DNA of 64,000 nucleotides from NCBI GenBank assembly GCA_038087035.1, contig CP051187.1, positions 930,001 through 994,000 on the forward strand. The letters are read 5' to 3'. This DNA comes from Gloeotrichia echinulata CP02. Its GTDB lineage: Bacteria; Cyanobacteriota; Cyanobacteriia; Cyanobacteriales; Nostocaceae. Every line of letters begins with the position of its first letter. Position 1 is the first letter of the stretch. The notes beneath the pieces were generated by a model that was not told the DNA's origin, did no database searches, and worked only from the letters and a program-made list of their open reading frames with translations. Positions 50,952 through 60,124 of the stretch are shown here, in pieces. The position numbers were made by a program, and so were the translations under genes.

Positions 50952-52298
50952 CTACCCACAGTTGGCTCCGCCTGAACTGTGGGTTTCTACGTCCCTCAGT
51001 TCGTTTCTAGCAAAGCTTTCTGTAGATTTTTGACGCTTCTTTGCCCCTAGTTGCTTCATGCTTCCCGCTTTTTTGCGAGTACATGAAGTAGAGCTAGATG
51101 GCTCTGCGCCTACGAAGCCAGTTCCTGACTCCGGTAGAGTGCCTTTAGCCCAGTAAAGCATTACCTCGGCAGCAGCAATATCTCTGTCCTGACGGTATCC
51201 ACAAACACCACACTCGTGAACTCTAATATCAAGTGTTTTCTTATGTTGATGACCGCACTTTGGACAGGTTTGGCTAGGCCTTACCTTCAGGGTTGGAACT
51301 TCTACAAATACACCACCAATTTGTTCTACTTTGTATTTGACAGTATCGCGTAGCATCCCAAAACCTACGTCAAGTATTGACTTATTCAAACCCGATTTTT
51401 GCTTCTTGCGCTTACCTTTTTTAGCCTTGCTGGTCATCTTCTTTACTTCTAGTTTTTCAGTTGCAACGAAGCTATTACCGCTGACTATTTCTGCTGCAAC
51501 TTGATGCACCCAATTCTGTCTTTGATTAGCAACCTTGCGAGTTATCTTGCTAACCTTAGCTTGGGATTTTTTCCATCTTCTAGAAGCTTTAATTTTTTTC
51601 TTTCTATTTGGTGCGCGTTTGCGTCTCTTCTCTTTAGACGCTTTTTTTATTTTCTGTTCAGCATTCCTCAAAAACTTTGGCGCTTCAATCTGTTGATGAT
51701 TTTCGCCATCAGTAATTGACAATGCTGCTTTACATCCTAAATCTATACCAATAGCACCCGTTGGTAAAATTTCTGGCTTGAGAACTTGGTCTAAAGCATC
51801 AATTGTGATTGATGCGTACCATTTACCATTTCTGTAAACAATTGTGCAAGTAGTTGGTTTACCCCAATACTTAGCTTTACCCCTCATTTGAATTCGTCCA
51901 ATTTTAGACAGATTCAAATACCCATTTTCGCCATTAGATTCTACAGAATAACCAGTTTTAGCTGGATATGTCCAACCAGAATAATGGCGAATTGACTTGT
52001 ATTTAGGGCGTTTACCCAATCCTACAAACCAGCGTTGGAAAGCAAAATCAACACGTTTTAAAGTTGCTTGTAGAGCTTGTGAATTGATTTCTTTATACTC
52101 TATCCAAACTTCTTTGAACTCTGGCAAACAATTCTGTTGTTCAAAATAATCAACCTTGTGGTTGAACTTTTGATATTGAGTGAATCTGTTATAAATAGCA
52201 GCATTATACAAGTCTTTATGGAGCTTTCGGTGATACCGCAAAGACTTCTCTATCTGCTTATTTGGGTATAACCTGAAAGTCATCCGTCTTGTAGCCAC
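50952..52298 (-). CDS. tnpB: TnpB RNA-guided nuclease (IS200/IS605), apparently intact
   Basis: 448 residues. RuvC-I Asp in GIDLGCKAALSI (about 190), RuvC-II Glu in ATEKLEVKKMTSKAK (about 270), and RuvC-III Asp in DRDIAAAEV after a zinc ribbon (CPKCGHQHKK..., CGVCG). All three acidic residues are present, unlike in the copy at 19638. The long basic C-terminal tail is encoded by the right-end region; a hairpin (ACCCACAGTT/AACTGTGGGT, 50954-50984) overlaps the last codons, where the guide-RNA scaffold is expected. It is divergent from the tnpA at 52640, as in IS605. Confidence 0.92.
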   Translation of the reverse strand: MATRRMTFRLYPNKQIEKSLRYHRKLHKDLYNAAIYNRFTQYQKFNHKVDYFEQQNCLPEFKEVWIEYKEINSQALQATLKRVDFAFQRWFVGLGKRPKYKSIRHYSGWTYPAKTGYSVESNGENGYLNLSKIGRIQMRGKAKYWGKPTTCTIVYRNGKWYASITIDALDQVLKPEILPTGAIGIDLGCKAALSITDGENHQQIEAPKFLRNAEQKIKKASKEKRRKRAPNRKKKIKASRRWKKSQAKVSKITRKVANQRQNWVHQVAAEIVSGNSFVATEKLEVKKMTSKAKKGKRKKQKSGLNKSILDVGFGMLRDTVKYKVEQIGGVFVEVPTLKVRPSQTCPKCGHQHKKTLDIRVHECGVCGYRQDRDIAAAEVMLYWAKGTLPESGTGFVGAEPSSSTSCTRKKAGSMKQLGAKKRQKSTESFARNELRDVETHSSGGANCG

Positions 52299-52639
52299 TG
52301 ATTTATTTGCCTCCTTTTTACATTTATTCTATGATATTACAGTTGACCTATAGGCTTGTCAAAAGAGGCAGGGGAGCAGGGGGCAGGGAGCAAGGGGGAA
52401 AACTGAGACGGAGCTTGTACTCCGCCCCAGTAAGAGCGCCCTAGAAGGGCGGGGCTTCTCTTCGAGACGCTCCGCGAAGATACCCATGTTCCGCTCCGCT
52501 TCACGGCTTCTCTGCGAGACGCTCCGCGAACGGGACAGGGATTGCTCCCCCTGCTCCCTGCTCCCTGCCCCTCCGCCTCTTTGGTCAAGTTCTTCCCAGA
52601 AAAGGCTCTCATTCTGTTTTCTCTATTCGCCAACATTTT
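52299..52639. other. Spacer between tnpB and tnpA, repeat-rich
   Basis: 341 bp. It carries GGGAGCA-type heptads, two copies of a GAGACGCTCCGCGAA palindromic repeat (52463-52478 and 52516-52531), and a GCGCCCTAGAAGGGCGGGGC hairpin like an IS end. The missing N-terminal codons of tnpA can be read in frame from about 52601 (KGSHSVFSIRQHF) but have no start codon. Confidence 0.6.
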
Positions 52640-52996
52640 GTGTTTGTAACCAAGTACAGACGCAAAACAATAACCGCTTCAATGTTGGAACGGTTGCCAG
52701 AAATATTTGCAAATGTCTGTAGAAAAACCAAGTGCAGACTAATCGAGTTTTCAGGCGAAGTGGATCATGTTCATTTGCTAGTTGATTTCCACCCAGATAA
52801 CAACTTATCCGTTCTTGTAGGTAGTCTAAAATCAGCATCAAGCAGAATTATTCAGAAAGAATTCTCAGAACATCTATCTAATTTTTATCGTCAACCTGTT
52901 TTTTGGTCTAGTTCATATTATGTCTCTTCTACTGGCGGCGCACCAATTGAAAAAATCAAGCAATATATACAATCTCAAGAATCCCCAAATGAATGA
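52640..52996 (+). CDS. tnpA: IS200-type Y1 HUH transposase TnpA, start damaged
   Basis: 118 residues from a GTG, but family members start about 15-20 residues earlier, and those codons are present in frame (52601-52639) without an ATG, GTG or TTG. The HUH motif is DHVHLLVDF (near 40) and the nucleophile Tyr is in IEKIKQYIQSQ (near 110). The FWSSSYYVSSTGGAP block is typical. It excises single-stranded IS ends. The lost start suggests it is poorly or not expressed. Confidence 0.82.
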   Translation: MFVTKYRRKTITASMLERLPEIFANVCRKTKCRLIEFSGEVDHVHLLVDFHPDNNLSVLVGSLKSASSRIIQKEFSEHLSNFYRQPVFWSSSYYVSSTGGAPIEKIKQYIQSQESPNE

Positions 52997-53080
52997 ATGG
53001 CTACTCCTCATACATCCATTCCCTTATCAACCTTGCGGTCGATTTTGGTCATAGATGCAATCGTCGCAGCCCGCTATTCA

Positions 53081-53112
53081 TCCCCACCTTGCGAGTACGC
53101 TGAAGGTGGGGA
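53081..53112 (+). repeat. IS200/IS605 end hairpin downstream of tnpA
   Basis: TCCCCACCTT pairs with AAGGTGGGGA across a 12-base loop, followed by CTTTCGCG, the form of a subterminal hairpin recognised by TnpA. It probably marks the right end of the tnpA element. Confidence 0.6.
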
Positions 53113-53333
53113 CTTTCGCGCTACGTTAATTTTTGAGCAAATTTAATTATCTGTAGGGTGGGGTGGCACATACTTAAGCAAAATTTGCTACATTATTATC
53201 ATATGGTAGTCCACCACGTTAATTTTTAACGGCTACAAGCTCCCCGACTGCTTGAATGATGCTGCTGGCGAATAGAGGGTTAGCGGCTGCTCGATAAATT
53301 GTGTGTATATCTGGGTAAATATGGAAAATTTTC

Positions 53334-53443
53334 GTAGTACTCTGTCAAGATAAAAATGATGGACTGTAGTGCGGGCATCTTGCCCGCGTGAGCGAGACGC
53401 TCACACTACCAAAAATCCCTCAAAACAAAATTGACACAGTAGT
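53334..53443 (-). repeat. MITE-like element A, copy 2
   Basis: Reverse-complement copy of the element at 598-706, with the same two internal palindromes and TGTCAA ends. A GTAGGGGCACGGC repeat with a degenerate partner follows at 53442-53506. Confidence 0.75.
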
Positions 53444-53539
53444 AGGGGCACGGCACGAATAAAATTGTCATTAGAAGAAAAAATTTTGGATGCCGTGCCC
53501 CGTAAGTGTATATCATTCGAGCCTAACATCCCTGTATTG

Positions 53540-54649
53540 CTATATAACCTGCTTATAGTAATCTTGTAGCTGCCGTGTTGCCGCTGCCCATCCCCACCTT
53601 TGGGCTTCCTGGCGGGCATTTTCCCGGATTATATCTCTTTTTTGTTGATTTTCTAACAGGCGAAGAACTAGTGCGCTGACATCTTGAATATCTGCTGTTG
53701 GCTCAAAAAGATATCCATTAACGCCGTCTGTGACAATATCTGGAATTCCACCAGAACGGGCGGCCACGACTGGACAACCAGCAGCCATTGCTTCGAGTAG
53801 CACTAATCCTAGAGTCTCAGTGCGGGAAGGAAAGATAAAGACATCAGCACTGGCCAAAGCTGAGGCTAACTCATTCCCCATGAGATACCCGACAAAATGG
53901 GTATTTGTGCCATCGAAGTGTTCTTGTAGCACTTGGCGGTGGGGTCCATCCCCTATCAATGCCAAACGTGCTGTAGGAATTGCCGCTAAAATTGGTTTGA
54001 TGCGCTCAATTTCTTTTTCAGCACCAAGACGACCAAGGTATACTAGCAAGGGACTTTGGGGATGATTCTGTGATAAACGCGATCGCATTTCCACACTAGC
54101 CTGTTGTGGGTGAAATAATTCTGTATCCACCCCTCTTTGCCACAAATGCACCCGTTCAATCCCTTGTGCTGTCAATTCCTCAATCATCGCCGTGGAGGTA
54201 CAAAGATTCAAAGCGGCTTGATTATGACCATATTTGAGTAATGTCCACAATAACCCTTCAAGCTGTTCCAAGCCGTAATGCTGGAGATATTTGGGCAAAT
54301 GGGTATGATAAGACGCTACCAAAGGAATTTTCAAAATTTTGCTATAAAATATCCCAGCTAATCCCAAAACCGCTGGATTCACGACATGAATCACATCTGG
54401 CTGAAACTTTTGGAGAAGAGAACCAATTTCTGGCCGGGGTAGAGCTATTTTTAACTCTGGATACAATGGTAGAGGAAAGCCCGATACACCATAAACTTTA
54501 GCTCCTTTGTATTCAGTTATGCCACCATCCGGGGCAATTACCAGAACTTGGTTCCCACAACGCTGTAAATGGTCAACTGTGTAGCGCAAGCGAGTGACAA
54601 TACCGTCAACTTTAGGCAAAAAGGTTTCAGTGAATAGAGCAATTCTCAT
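53540..54649 (-). CDS. sqdX: Sulfoquinovosyldiacylglycerol synthase
   Basis: 369 residues, a GT4 enzyme. MRIALFTETFLPKVDGIVTRL at the start, then SYHTHLPKYLQHYGL, LWQRGVDTELFHP and the EX7E-type motif SRTETLGLVLLEAMAAG (about 270-290) are the SqdX/SQD2 pattern. It transfers sulfoquinovose from UDP-sulfoquinovose to diacylglycerol to make the thylakoid sulfolipid SQDG. It lies downstream of sqdB, which makes its donor; the spacer between them holds a MITE. Confidence 0.92.
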   Translation of the reverse strand: MRIALFTETFLPKVDGIVTRLRYTVDHLQRCGNQVLVIAPDGGITEYKGAKVYGVSGFPLPLYPELKIALPRPEIGSLLQKFQPDVIHVVNPAVLGLAGIFYSKILKIPLVASYHTHLPKYLQHYGLEQLEGLLWTLLKYGHNQAALNLCTSTAMIEELTAQGIERVHLWQRGVDTELFHPQQASVEMRSRLSQNHPQSPLLVYLGRLGAEKEIERIKPILAAIPTARLALIGDGPHRQVLQEHFDGTNTHFVGYLMGNELASALASADVFIFPSRTETLGLVLLEAMAAGCPVVAARSGGIPDIVTDGVNGYLFEPTADIQDVSALVLRLLENQQKRDIIRENARQEAQRWGWAAATRQLQDYYKQVI

Positions 54650-54684
54650 AAAGTGTTAACCGTTATATAAAATCTACTCATAAC

Positions 54685-54779
54685 TCAATATTGCGTAAGT
54701 TTTGCCTCATTTGGCGTTGTAAACGAGGAGATTTCCAGGGTTTTAGCCTATTTTATTTCCAAAACCTACGCAGTATTGA
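54685..54779. repeat. MITE-like element between sqdB and sqdX
   Basis: Inverted ends TCAATATTGCGTAAGTTTTG and CAAAACCTACGCAGTATTGA match at 18 of 20 positions and enclose about 55 non-coding bp. The rest of the 325-bp spacer shows a CCCCTCCTTGC...GGGGCTAGGGG stretch near 54875-54907 and no gene. Confidence 0.6.
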
Positions 54780-54973
54780 CTTATGACTACTCATCAGCAA
54801 GCTAAAAGAGTCAAAGATTTAAGTAGCCGCGATTCCCGGCGTACACCAGGACGCATGAACAAAATTCTTATTCCCCTCCTTGCTTGCGCTTAGGGGCTAG
54901 GGGTGGGGTCTTATTTTCAAGTCAGCTAATCATGACAAGAATTTAGATAATTATTTGAATTCAGTCACCAGCC

Positions 54974-56128
54974 CTACTTCCTGTGCCAGGAAACTTTGGG
55001 AACAATTTGCTTTTTATCAACTCGTTGCTGATATTTGATAGCAAAATTCAACAGGGAATCGAGTAGCGAATCAGAGAGATAGTGAGGCTGTAAACCTAAA
55101 TCGAGTAATTTAGTGTTTTTGGCGTGAAAATAATGTTCTTCTTTTTCGATTCTCGGATTATCCAGATGATTGATTTCTATATTTAAACCCATTGCGTTCC
55201 CTGCTTGTTTCACCATCATTGCCAAATCAGCAACGCTGAATTGTTCGGTAAATTGATTAAATACGCGGAAGTCACCTGGTTCAGGAGGATTAGCGATCGC
55301 AATTTCAACACAGCGCACTGTATCCCGAATATCCAAAAATCCGCGAGTTTGCCCACCTTTACCATAGACGGTGAGGGGGTGTCCAATGGCTGCTTGAATG
55401 CAAAAGCGGTTGAGAGCAGTCCCAAACACGCCATCATAATCAAGGCGATTAATCAACAGTTCGTCTAAGGCCGTTTCTTCAGTTAAGACGCCGTAAACTA
55501 TACCTTGATTTAAGTCAGTCGCCCGCAATCCCCAAATCCGACAAGCAAAGTGGATATTATGACTGTCATGGACTTTGCTTAAGTGATACATAGAACCAGG
55601 TTGCTTGGGATAAGGCAATGTATCCTTGCGTCCATTGTGTTCAATCGTGATATAGCCTTCTTCTATATCGATGTTGGGTGTACCGTATTCACCCATTGTC
55701 CCCAACTTGACCAGATGACAATCTGGAAAATCTTCCCGCATGGCATACAGCAAATTCAAGGTGCCAACGACATTATTGACTTGAGTCAAAACTGCATGTT
55801 CACGGTCAATCATCGAAAACGGCGCCGAACGCTGTTCCCCAAAATGGACTAGCGCATTTGGCTGAAATTGCTGTAGGGTTTGACTGAGAAATTCATAATT
55901 CGTAATATCCCCAACGTACAGCTCAATAGATTTACCCGTCAAATCGTACCAGCGCTGGAGACGTTGGTGAATTGAGGCGATTGGGGTCAGGGTTTCTATA
56001 CCCAATTCGTTATCCCAGTGTCGCCGCACCAAACTATCTAAAATCCCAACTTCATAACCTCGATTAGAAAGGTAAAGTGCGGTAGCCCAACCACAATACC
56101 CATCACCACCAATAACCAGGACTTTCAT
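54974..56128 (-). CDS. sqdB: UDP-sulfoquinovose synthase
   Basis: 384 residues, SDR-extended fold. N-terminal NAD-binding GGDGYCGWATALYLSNRGYEVGILDS, read in parts. The SQD1-specific stretch runs RRHWDNELGIETLTPIASI. The catalytic Tyr/Lys is in MYHLSKVHDSHN, with LGTMGEYGTPN before it and GQTRGFLDIRDTVRCVEIA after. It makes UDP-sulfoquinovose from UDP-glucose and sulfite. The adjacent sqdX completes the pathway. Confidence 0.96.
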   Translation of the reverse strand: MKVLVIGGDGYCGWATALYLSNRGYEVGILDSLVRRHWDNELGIETLTPIASIHQRLQRWYDLTGKSIELYVGDITNYEFLSQTLQQFQPNALVHFGEQRSAPFSMIDREHAVLTQVNNVVGTLNLLYAMREDFPDCHLVKLGTMGEYGTPNIDIEEGYITIEHNGRKDTLPYPKQPGSMYHLSKVHDSHNIHFACRIWGLRATDLNQGIVYGVLTEETALDELLINRLDYDGVFGTALNRFCIQAAIGHPLTVYGKGGQTRGFLDIRDTVRCVEIAIANPPEPGDFRVFNQFTEQFSVADLAMMVKQAGNAMGLNIEINHLDNPRIEKEEHYFHAKNTKLLDLGLQPHYLSDSLLDSLLNFAIKYQQRVDKKQIVPKVSWHRK

Positions 56129-56440
56129 TTTTACCAGTTGTTACTCGCTGATAGCTAAAATTTATCAGGTTTCGGTTCCCTATCACCGACCAAAAGGGAC
56201 AGAAGTCATTAAAGGGCTTTGCGGGGATTGGGGATTGGAGTAAGGAGTAATGAGTAAGGAGTAATGAGTAATGAGTTAGGAGTTATACCGTTACAATTCA
56301 AGTATGATACAAATACGTTGGTAGGGAACAATGCCGTGCCCTTATGGGAAATCTATATGTATCAGAGTTTTGGTGAAATGGTATTAGGAGTTATTATTCT
56401 CCCCATCTTCCCCAGTCCCTAGTCCCCAGTCCCCAGTCCC
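56129..56440. other. Intergenic region
   Basis: 312 bp. It contains a GAGTAAT heptad tract (56238-56275), a degenerate GTAGGG...GCCGTGCCC palindromic repeat (56320-56345) and CAGTCCC heptads near 56410-56440. No gene is recognised. Confidence 0.5.
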
Positions 56441-56971
56441 CTACTTGGGAATGCGGTACTGCTGGGCGATGTAGTGAAACAACCGATAGTAATCTTGAAA
56501 TTCTTGGCTTTGACTTCGTGCTTGCAAATAATATTTTATTTGGCCGTGAGTCAGCGTTAGCGTCATGGAACTTACTTGTTGACCAACTTCCACAACCAGC
56601 ACTCCAGATACACCTTGGGCGGTCACAAAGTTGGGATTAATGGTAGTTTTTGCCTCCGGGTCTTTGCTGTTTGATTCTGGTAGACGATTACCAGCCCATG
56701 AACGAAGCTCGACAGAGTTTTTTTGCGGTGATACAAAGGCAATACCATCCCCATTTGCTGGGGCTGGTAATGAAGTCCAATTGCTGGGATAGGTCAACTC
56801 AAAGCCGTAACGGGAATTTTTATAAGTCTTCCAAGGGAGATCAGAAGCGTTAAAACCAGTCGCCGTACACCCCCACAGCATCATCAATAGGGCGATCGCT
56901 CCGCCAAGGCTTTGGGCACTACTATAAATTCTTCGCTCGAACCTACAAGTTTTAGCCGCAGCAGTAGACAT
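56441..56971 (-). CDS. PsbP-like/CyanoP-like lipoprotein
   Basis: 176 residues from the ATG at 56971. The longer frame upstream reads through repeat DNA. A basic N-terminus, a hydrophobic stretch and a lipobox MLWGC (Cys near 34) are followed by WKTYKNSRYGFELTYPSNW, which is the opening strand pattern of PsbP-fold proteins (F-YP--W). Later segments (GDGIAFVSPQK, VSSMTLTLTHGQIKYYLQ) fit the same fold. It is probably lumenal or periplasmic; a photosystem role is not shown. Confidence 0.7.
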   Translation of the reverse strand: MSTAAAKTCRFERRIYSSAQSLGGAIALLMMLWGCTATGFNASDLPWKTYKNSRYGFELTYPSNWTSLPAPANGDGIAFVSPQKNSVELRSWAGNRLPESNSKDPEAKTTINPNFVTAQGVSGVLVVEVGQQVSSMTLTLTHGQIKYYLQARSQSQEFQDYYRLFHYIAQQYRIPK

Positions 56972-57109
56972 TGTTATGTGGCGCATAGGATATGGAGCAT
57001 AGGGCATAGGGCATAGGGCATGGGTCATGGGGCATTGGGCATGGAAAAAACATGGCTAGGTTTAATTATGTCTAATACTTAGTGCAAATAGGCATAAGTA
57101 ATCTGGGAA

Positions 57110-57213
57110 ATGGGGATTGGGGACTGGGGACTGGGGATTGGGGACTGGGGACACTTCGGCGAGCTCAGTGCATCGCTGGGGACTGGGGACTGGGGATTGG
57201 GGACTGGGGATTG
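57110..57213. repeat. Heptad repeat (GGGGACT / GGGGATT)
   Basis: About 13 tandem heptamers, interrupted once by a CTTCGGCGAGCTCAGTGCATCG insert. The 57029-57385 interval also has a GGGCATA repeat near 57000-57040 and the promoter region of the RHH gene, with a TTGACA at 57324-57329. Confidence 0.75.
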
Positions 57214-57385
57214 GATTAATTTACTCTTGACTCATTACTCATTACTCATTACTCCCAACTCCCAATCCCCAAGCTAATGTAAAGGAATGTAACAATATTG
57301 CCATCAAAACGCTTTACCGTCTTGACAATCTCTAAAAGACTCGATAAGTTATATACATACCCGGGTAAGGCCATCTAAGAGTTAT

Positions 57386-57739
57386 ATGCAAACGCAAACT
57401 AAGCAAAAGGTTACTTTGTATTTATCGCCAGAACTACACAAAAGACTGAAAATTCGATCAGCTATTGATTCGGAACCAATGTCGGACCTTGCGGAGCGTG
57501 CCCTGGTTTTTTACTTGACTAATTCCGAATTGGTGGATGAGATAGAAGCTTCTGCTTATGGAAGAACTCATAGAGTATATTCATGTCCAAGTTGTGAAAG
57601 TTCGCTGGTATTGCGTGATGGGGAATTAGTTACCTTAGGTCATCAGCCGGGAGTAATTGGTCAAGAGCATCTTTCGATTAATGAGTTGGAAGAAGATGAA
57701 ACCCATCCCAAGGGTGAGGAAGAATTAGTTCCTTGCTAG
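57386..57739 (+). CDS. RHH DNA-binding protein with zinc-ribbon-like motif
   Basis: 117 residues. Residues about 8-50 (KVTLYLSPELHKRLKIRSAIDSEPMSDLAERAL, read in parts) are a ribbon-helix-helix domain. A CPSCESS motif near 67-73 and a single terminal Cys suggest a partial metal site. It lies 85 bp upstream of the ycf46-type gene on the same strand, so it may regulate that gene. The combination is not one I can name. Confidence 0.7.
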   Translation: MQTQTKQKVTLYLSPELHKRLKIRSAIDSEPMSDLAERALVFYLTNSELVDEIEASAYGRTHRVYSCPSCESSLVLRDGELVTLGHQPGVIGQEHLSINELEEDETHPKGEEELVPC

Positions 57740-57824
57740 ATAAGAATGATGAATGAGTAATTAATTCGTTTGTCGTTACCAAAAAGATGTTTGTACTGTA
57801 CTAAGGTCTCAAGTAGGTCGATGT

Positions 57825-59336
57825 ATGAAAGAAGAGCTCAATATTCTAATTCAAGCTCAATACCCTCTAATCTACCTTGTGACCTCCGAGGAAGAGCGGG
57901 CAGAGCAAGCAATCTCGACCATCGCCCAATTGTTAAAGCCCCAACGCCGATTATTTGTTTGGACAGTAACACACGGCATCGTGGAGTATGGTCAACCTCG
58001 GAACGTCCCCACACACAATACTGTTTCGCCAGAGGCGGCGATTGAGTGGATCATCCGACATAAAGAACCCGGTATATTTATACTTAAAGATTTACATCCT
58101 TTTATTGATGCTCCGGCGACAACAAGATCGTTACGTGATGCGATCGCCAGCTTCAAAGGTATGCAGAAAAACATTATTTTGATGTCACCTGTGCAGCAAG
58201 TGCCTATTGAACTGGAAAAAGAAGTTGTTGTTCTAGATTTTACATTACCTGATATGGCTGAGTTGAATAAAGTTTTAACTCACCATTTAGATCAAAATCG
58301 TGGGCGACGGCTGACAACCGAAGCGAGAGAAAAACTTCTGCGAGCAGCTTTAGGCTTAACTAAAGATGAAGCTGAAAAAGTCTATCGTAAGGCGCAGGTA
58401 ACAACAGGGCGTCTAACGGAAGATGAAGTAGATATAGTTTTATCGGAGAAAAAGCAATTAATTCGGCGCAATGGTATACTAGAATATATCGAAGAAGATG
58501 AAACCATTGATGCTGTAGGTGGGTTAGAGGAGCTAAAAAAATGGCTCAAGCAGCGCTCTAATGCTTTCACTGAAAGAGCCAGAGAGTATGGTTTGCCTCA
58601 ACCAAAGGGAATGTTGATTTTAGGAGTTCCTGGTTGTGGTAAGTCGTTGATTGCCAAAACTACGTCTCGGTTGTGGGGTTTACCAATATTACGCTTAGAT
58701 ATGGGGCGAGTCTACGACGGCTCAATGGTGGGTCGGAGTGAGGCAAATCTGCGTAATGCACTGAAGACGGCAGAATCAATATCACCAACAATACTGTTTA
58801 TCGATGAATTAGATAAATCCTTTGCTGGTAGTGCTGGTTCTGGTGATTCAGACGGGGGGACTTCCAGTCGGATATTCGGCTCCTTCCTGACTTGGATGCA
58901 AGAGAAGAAATCTCCAGTGTTTGTGATGGCAACAGCTAACCGAGTAGAACGCTTACCTGGGGAGTTCTTGCGGAAAGGACGCTTTGATGAGATTTTCTTT
59001 GTGGATCTGCCCACACCGGAAGAACGGCAGGATATTTACAGTATTCACCTACAAAAGCGGCGTGAAGACATTGCTCGATTCGACCTTGAGCAACTAGCCA
59101 AAATGTCGGATGGCTTCTCTGGAGCAGAAATTGAACAAGCGATTGTTGCGGCAATGTATGAAGCTTTTGCCCAAGATCGAGAGTTCACCCAACTAGATAT
59201 TATTGCTGCGCTGAAGGCAACTTTGCCACTGTCTAGAACGATGCAAGAACAGGTCACAGCTCTGAGAGACTGGGCCAGACAGCGCGCACGTCCCGCAGCA
59301 TCCTCCGTTGCTGAATATCAGCGAATGGAGTTTTAA
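57825..59336 (+). CDS. ycf46: Ycf46-type AAA ATPase
   Basis: 503 residues. The N-terminal half (NILIQAQYPLIYLVTSEEERAEQAI, read in parts) is specific to Ycf46, and the C-terminal half is an AAA module: Walker A LGVPGCGKSLIAKT (about 270), Walker B ILFIDELDKS (about 325), arginine finger region GEFLRKGRFDEIFF. It is conserved in cyanobacteria and red-algal plastids and linked to regulation of photosynthesis and CO2 uptake in Synechocystis. ycf35 follows on the same strand. Confidence 0.92.
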   Translation: MKEELNILIQAQYPLIYLVTSEEERAEQAISTIAQLLKPQRRLFVWTVTHGIVEYGQPRNVPTHNTVSPEAAIEWIIRHKEPGIFILKDLHPFIDAPATTRSLRDAIASFKGMQKNIILMSPVQQVPIELEKEVVVLDFTLPDMAELNKVLTHHLDQNRGRRLTTEAREKLLRAALGLTKDEAEKVYRKAQVTTGRLTEDEVDIVLSEKKQLIRRNGILEYIEEDETIDAVGGLEELKKWLKQRSNAFTERAREYGLPQPKGMLILGVPGCGKSLIAKTTSRLWGLPILRLDMGRVYDGSMVGRSEANLRNALKTAESISPTILFIDELDKSFAGSAGSGDSDGGTSSRIFGSFLTWMQEKKSPVFVMATANRVERLPGEFLRKGRFDEIFFVDLPTPEERQDIYSIHLQKRREDIARFDLEQLAKMSDGFSGAEIEQAIVAAMYEAFAQDREFTQLDIIAALKATLPLSRTMQEQVTALRDWARQRARPAASSVAEYQRMEF

Positions 59337-59485
59337 AAGCTTTCCCCTGCTCACCCCAGGGGTAAAGGCTAGCACCCAAAGCTAGCAGTTTCGACCAACT
59401 GGCCGCCTCGACCTAAGCGCGGCTTAAGCTCAAACAAACCGTTGTCGTTGTTCTCATCTTCATCTTCTCATTGGAGGAAACCCAA

Positions 59486-59836
59486 ATGTCTCATTTCAGC
59501 ACACTACGCACCAAGATCACCGACGCCGAAATCCTCAAGGCTTCCCTGCGCGACCTCGGCATCAGCGTGAAAACTGAAGCTGATGTTCGTGGTTACAATG
59601 GTCAGCGTGTACGCTCTGACATCGTTGCAGTATTGGAAGGCGAATATGACCTCGGTTGGTCTCGCAACAGCGATGGTTCTTTTGACCTAATCGCTGACCT
59701 GTGGGGCGTAGCTAAGAAGCACAACCAAACTGAGTTGATCAACTCCATTAACCAAAAGTATGCCGTTAACAAGACCTTAGCTGACGTTAAACAGCGCGGT
59801 CTGCAAAACGCCAATGTGAAATTGGTATTGCAATAA
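59486..59836 (+). CDS. ycf35: Ycf35 / DUF1257 protein
   Basis: 116 residues from the ATG at 59486, set by a GGAGG at 59473-59477; a TTG five codons earlier is open. The pattern MSHFSTLRTKITDAEILKASLRDLGI (read in parts), then VRGYNGQRVRSDIVAVL and DLGWSRNSDGSFDLIADLWGV is the cyanobacterial and plastid Ycf35 family of unknown function. It uses more strongly biased codons than its neighbours, suggesting high expression. A terminator follows at once. Confidence 0.92.
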   Translation: MSHFSTLRTKITDAEILKASLRDLGISVKTEADVRGYNGQRVRSDIVAVLEGEYDLGWSRNSDGSFDLIADLWGVAKKHNQTELINSINQKYAVNKTLADVKQRGLQNANVKLVLQ

Positions 59837-59865
59837 CAATTTCTCTGCGCGTTCCCAAAGCTGCA

Positions 59866-59905
59866 CGGGTTAACCAAGTTAAGAGCGGTTAGCCCGCTTT
59901 TTTTT
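59866..59905 (+). terminator. Rho-independent terminator of ycf46/ycf35
   Basis: GGGTTAACC pairs with GGTTAGCCC (one mismatch), followed by GC and a run of eight Ts, 30 bp after the ycf35 stop. Confidence 0.85.
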
Positions 59906-60124
59906 ATGGGACTGAGATTTATTTCTCAGTGCCAATTTTTTGCTGCTTTACCAAAGAAATGGGTTTAAAGCCTCGCCCTAGAAGGGCGACTTTTCTTTAG
60001 CTTCCGAACTCTACAAGCATTTCGTATTCTTCGTCCGAGCATCTAATTGTTAATTTCTTTATGCCGGCATATTGCCGTTGATTTATGGGAAAATACTAGC
60101 ATGAAAACACTGAAGTTTAAATAA

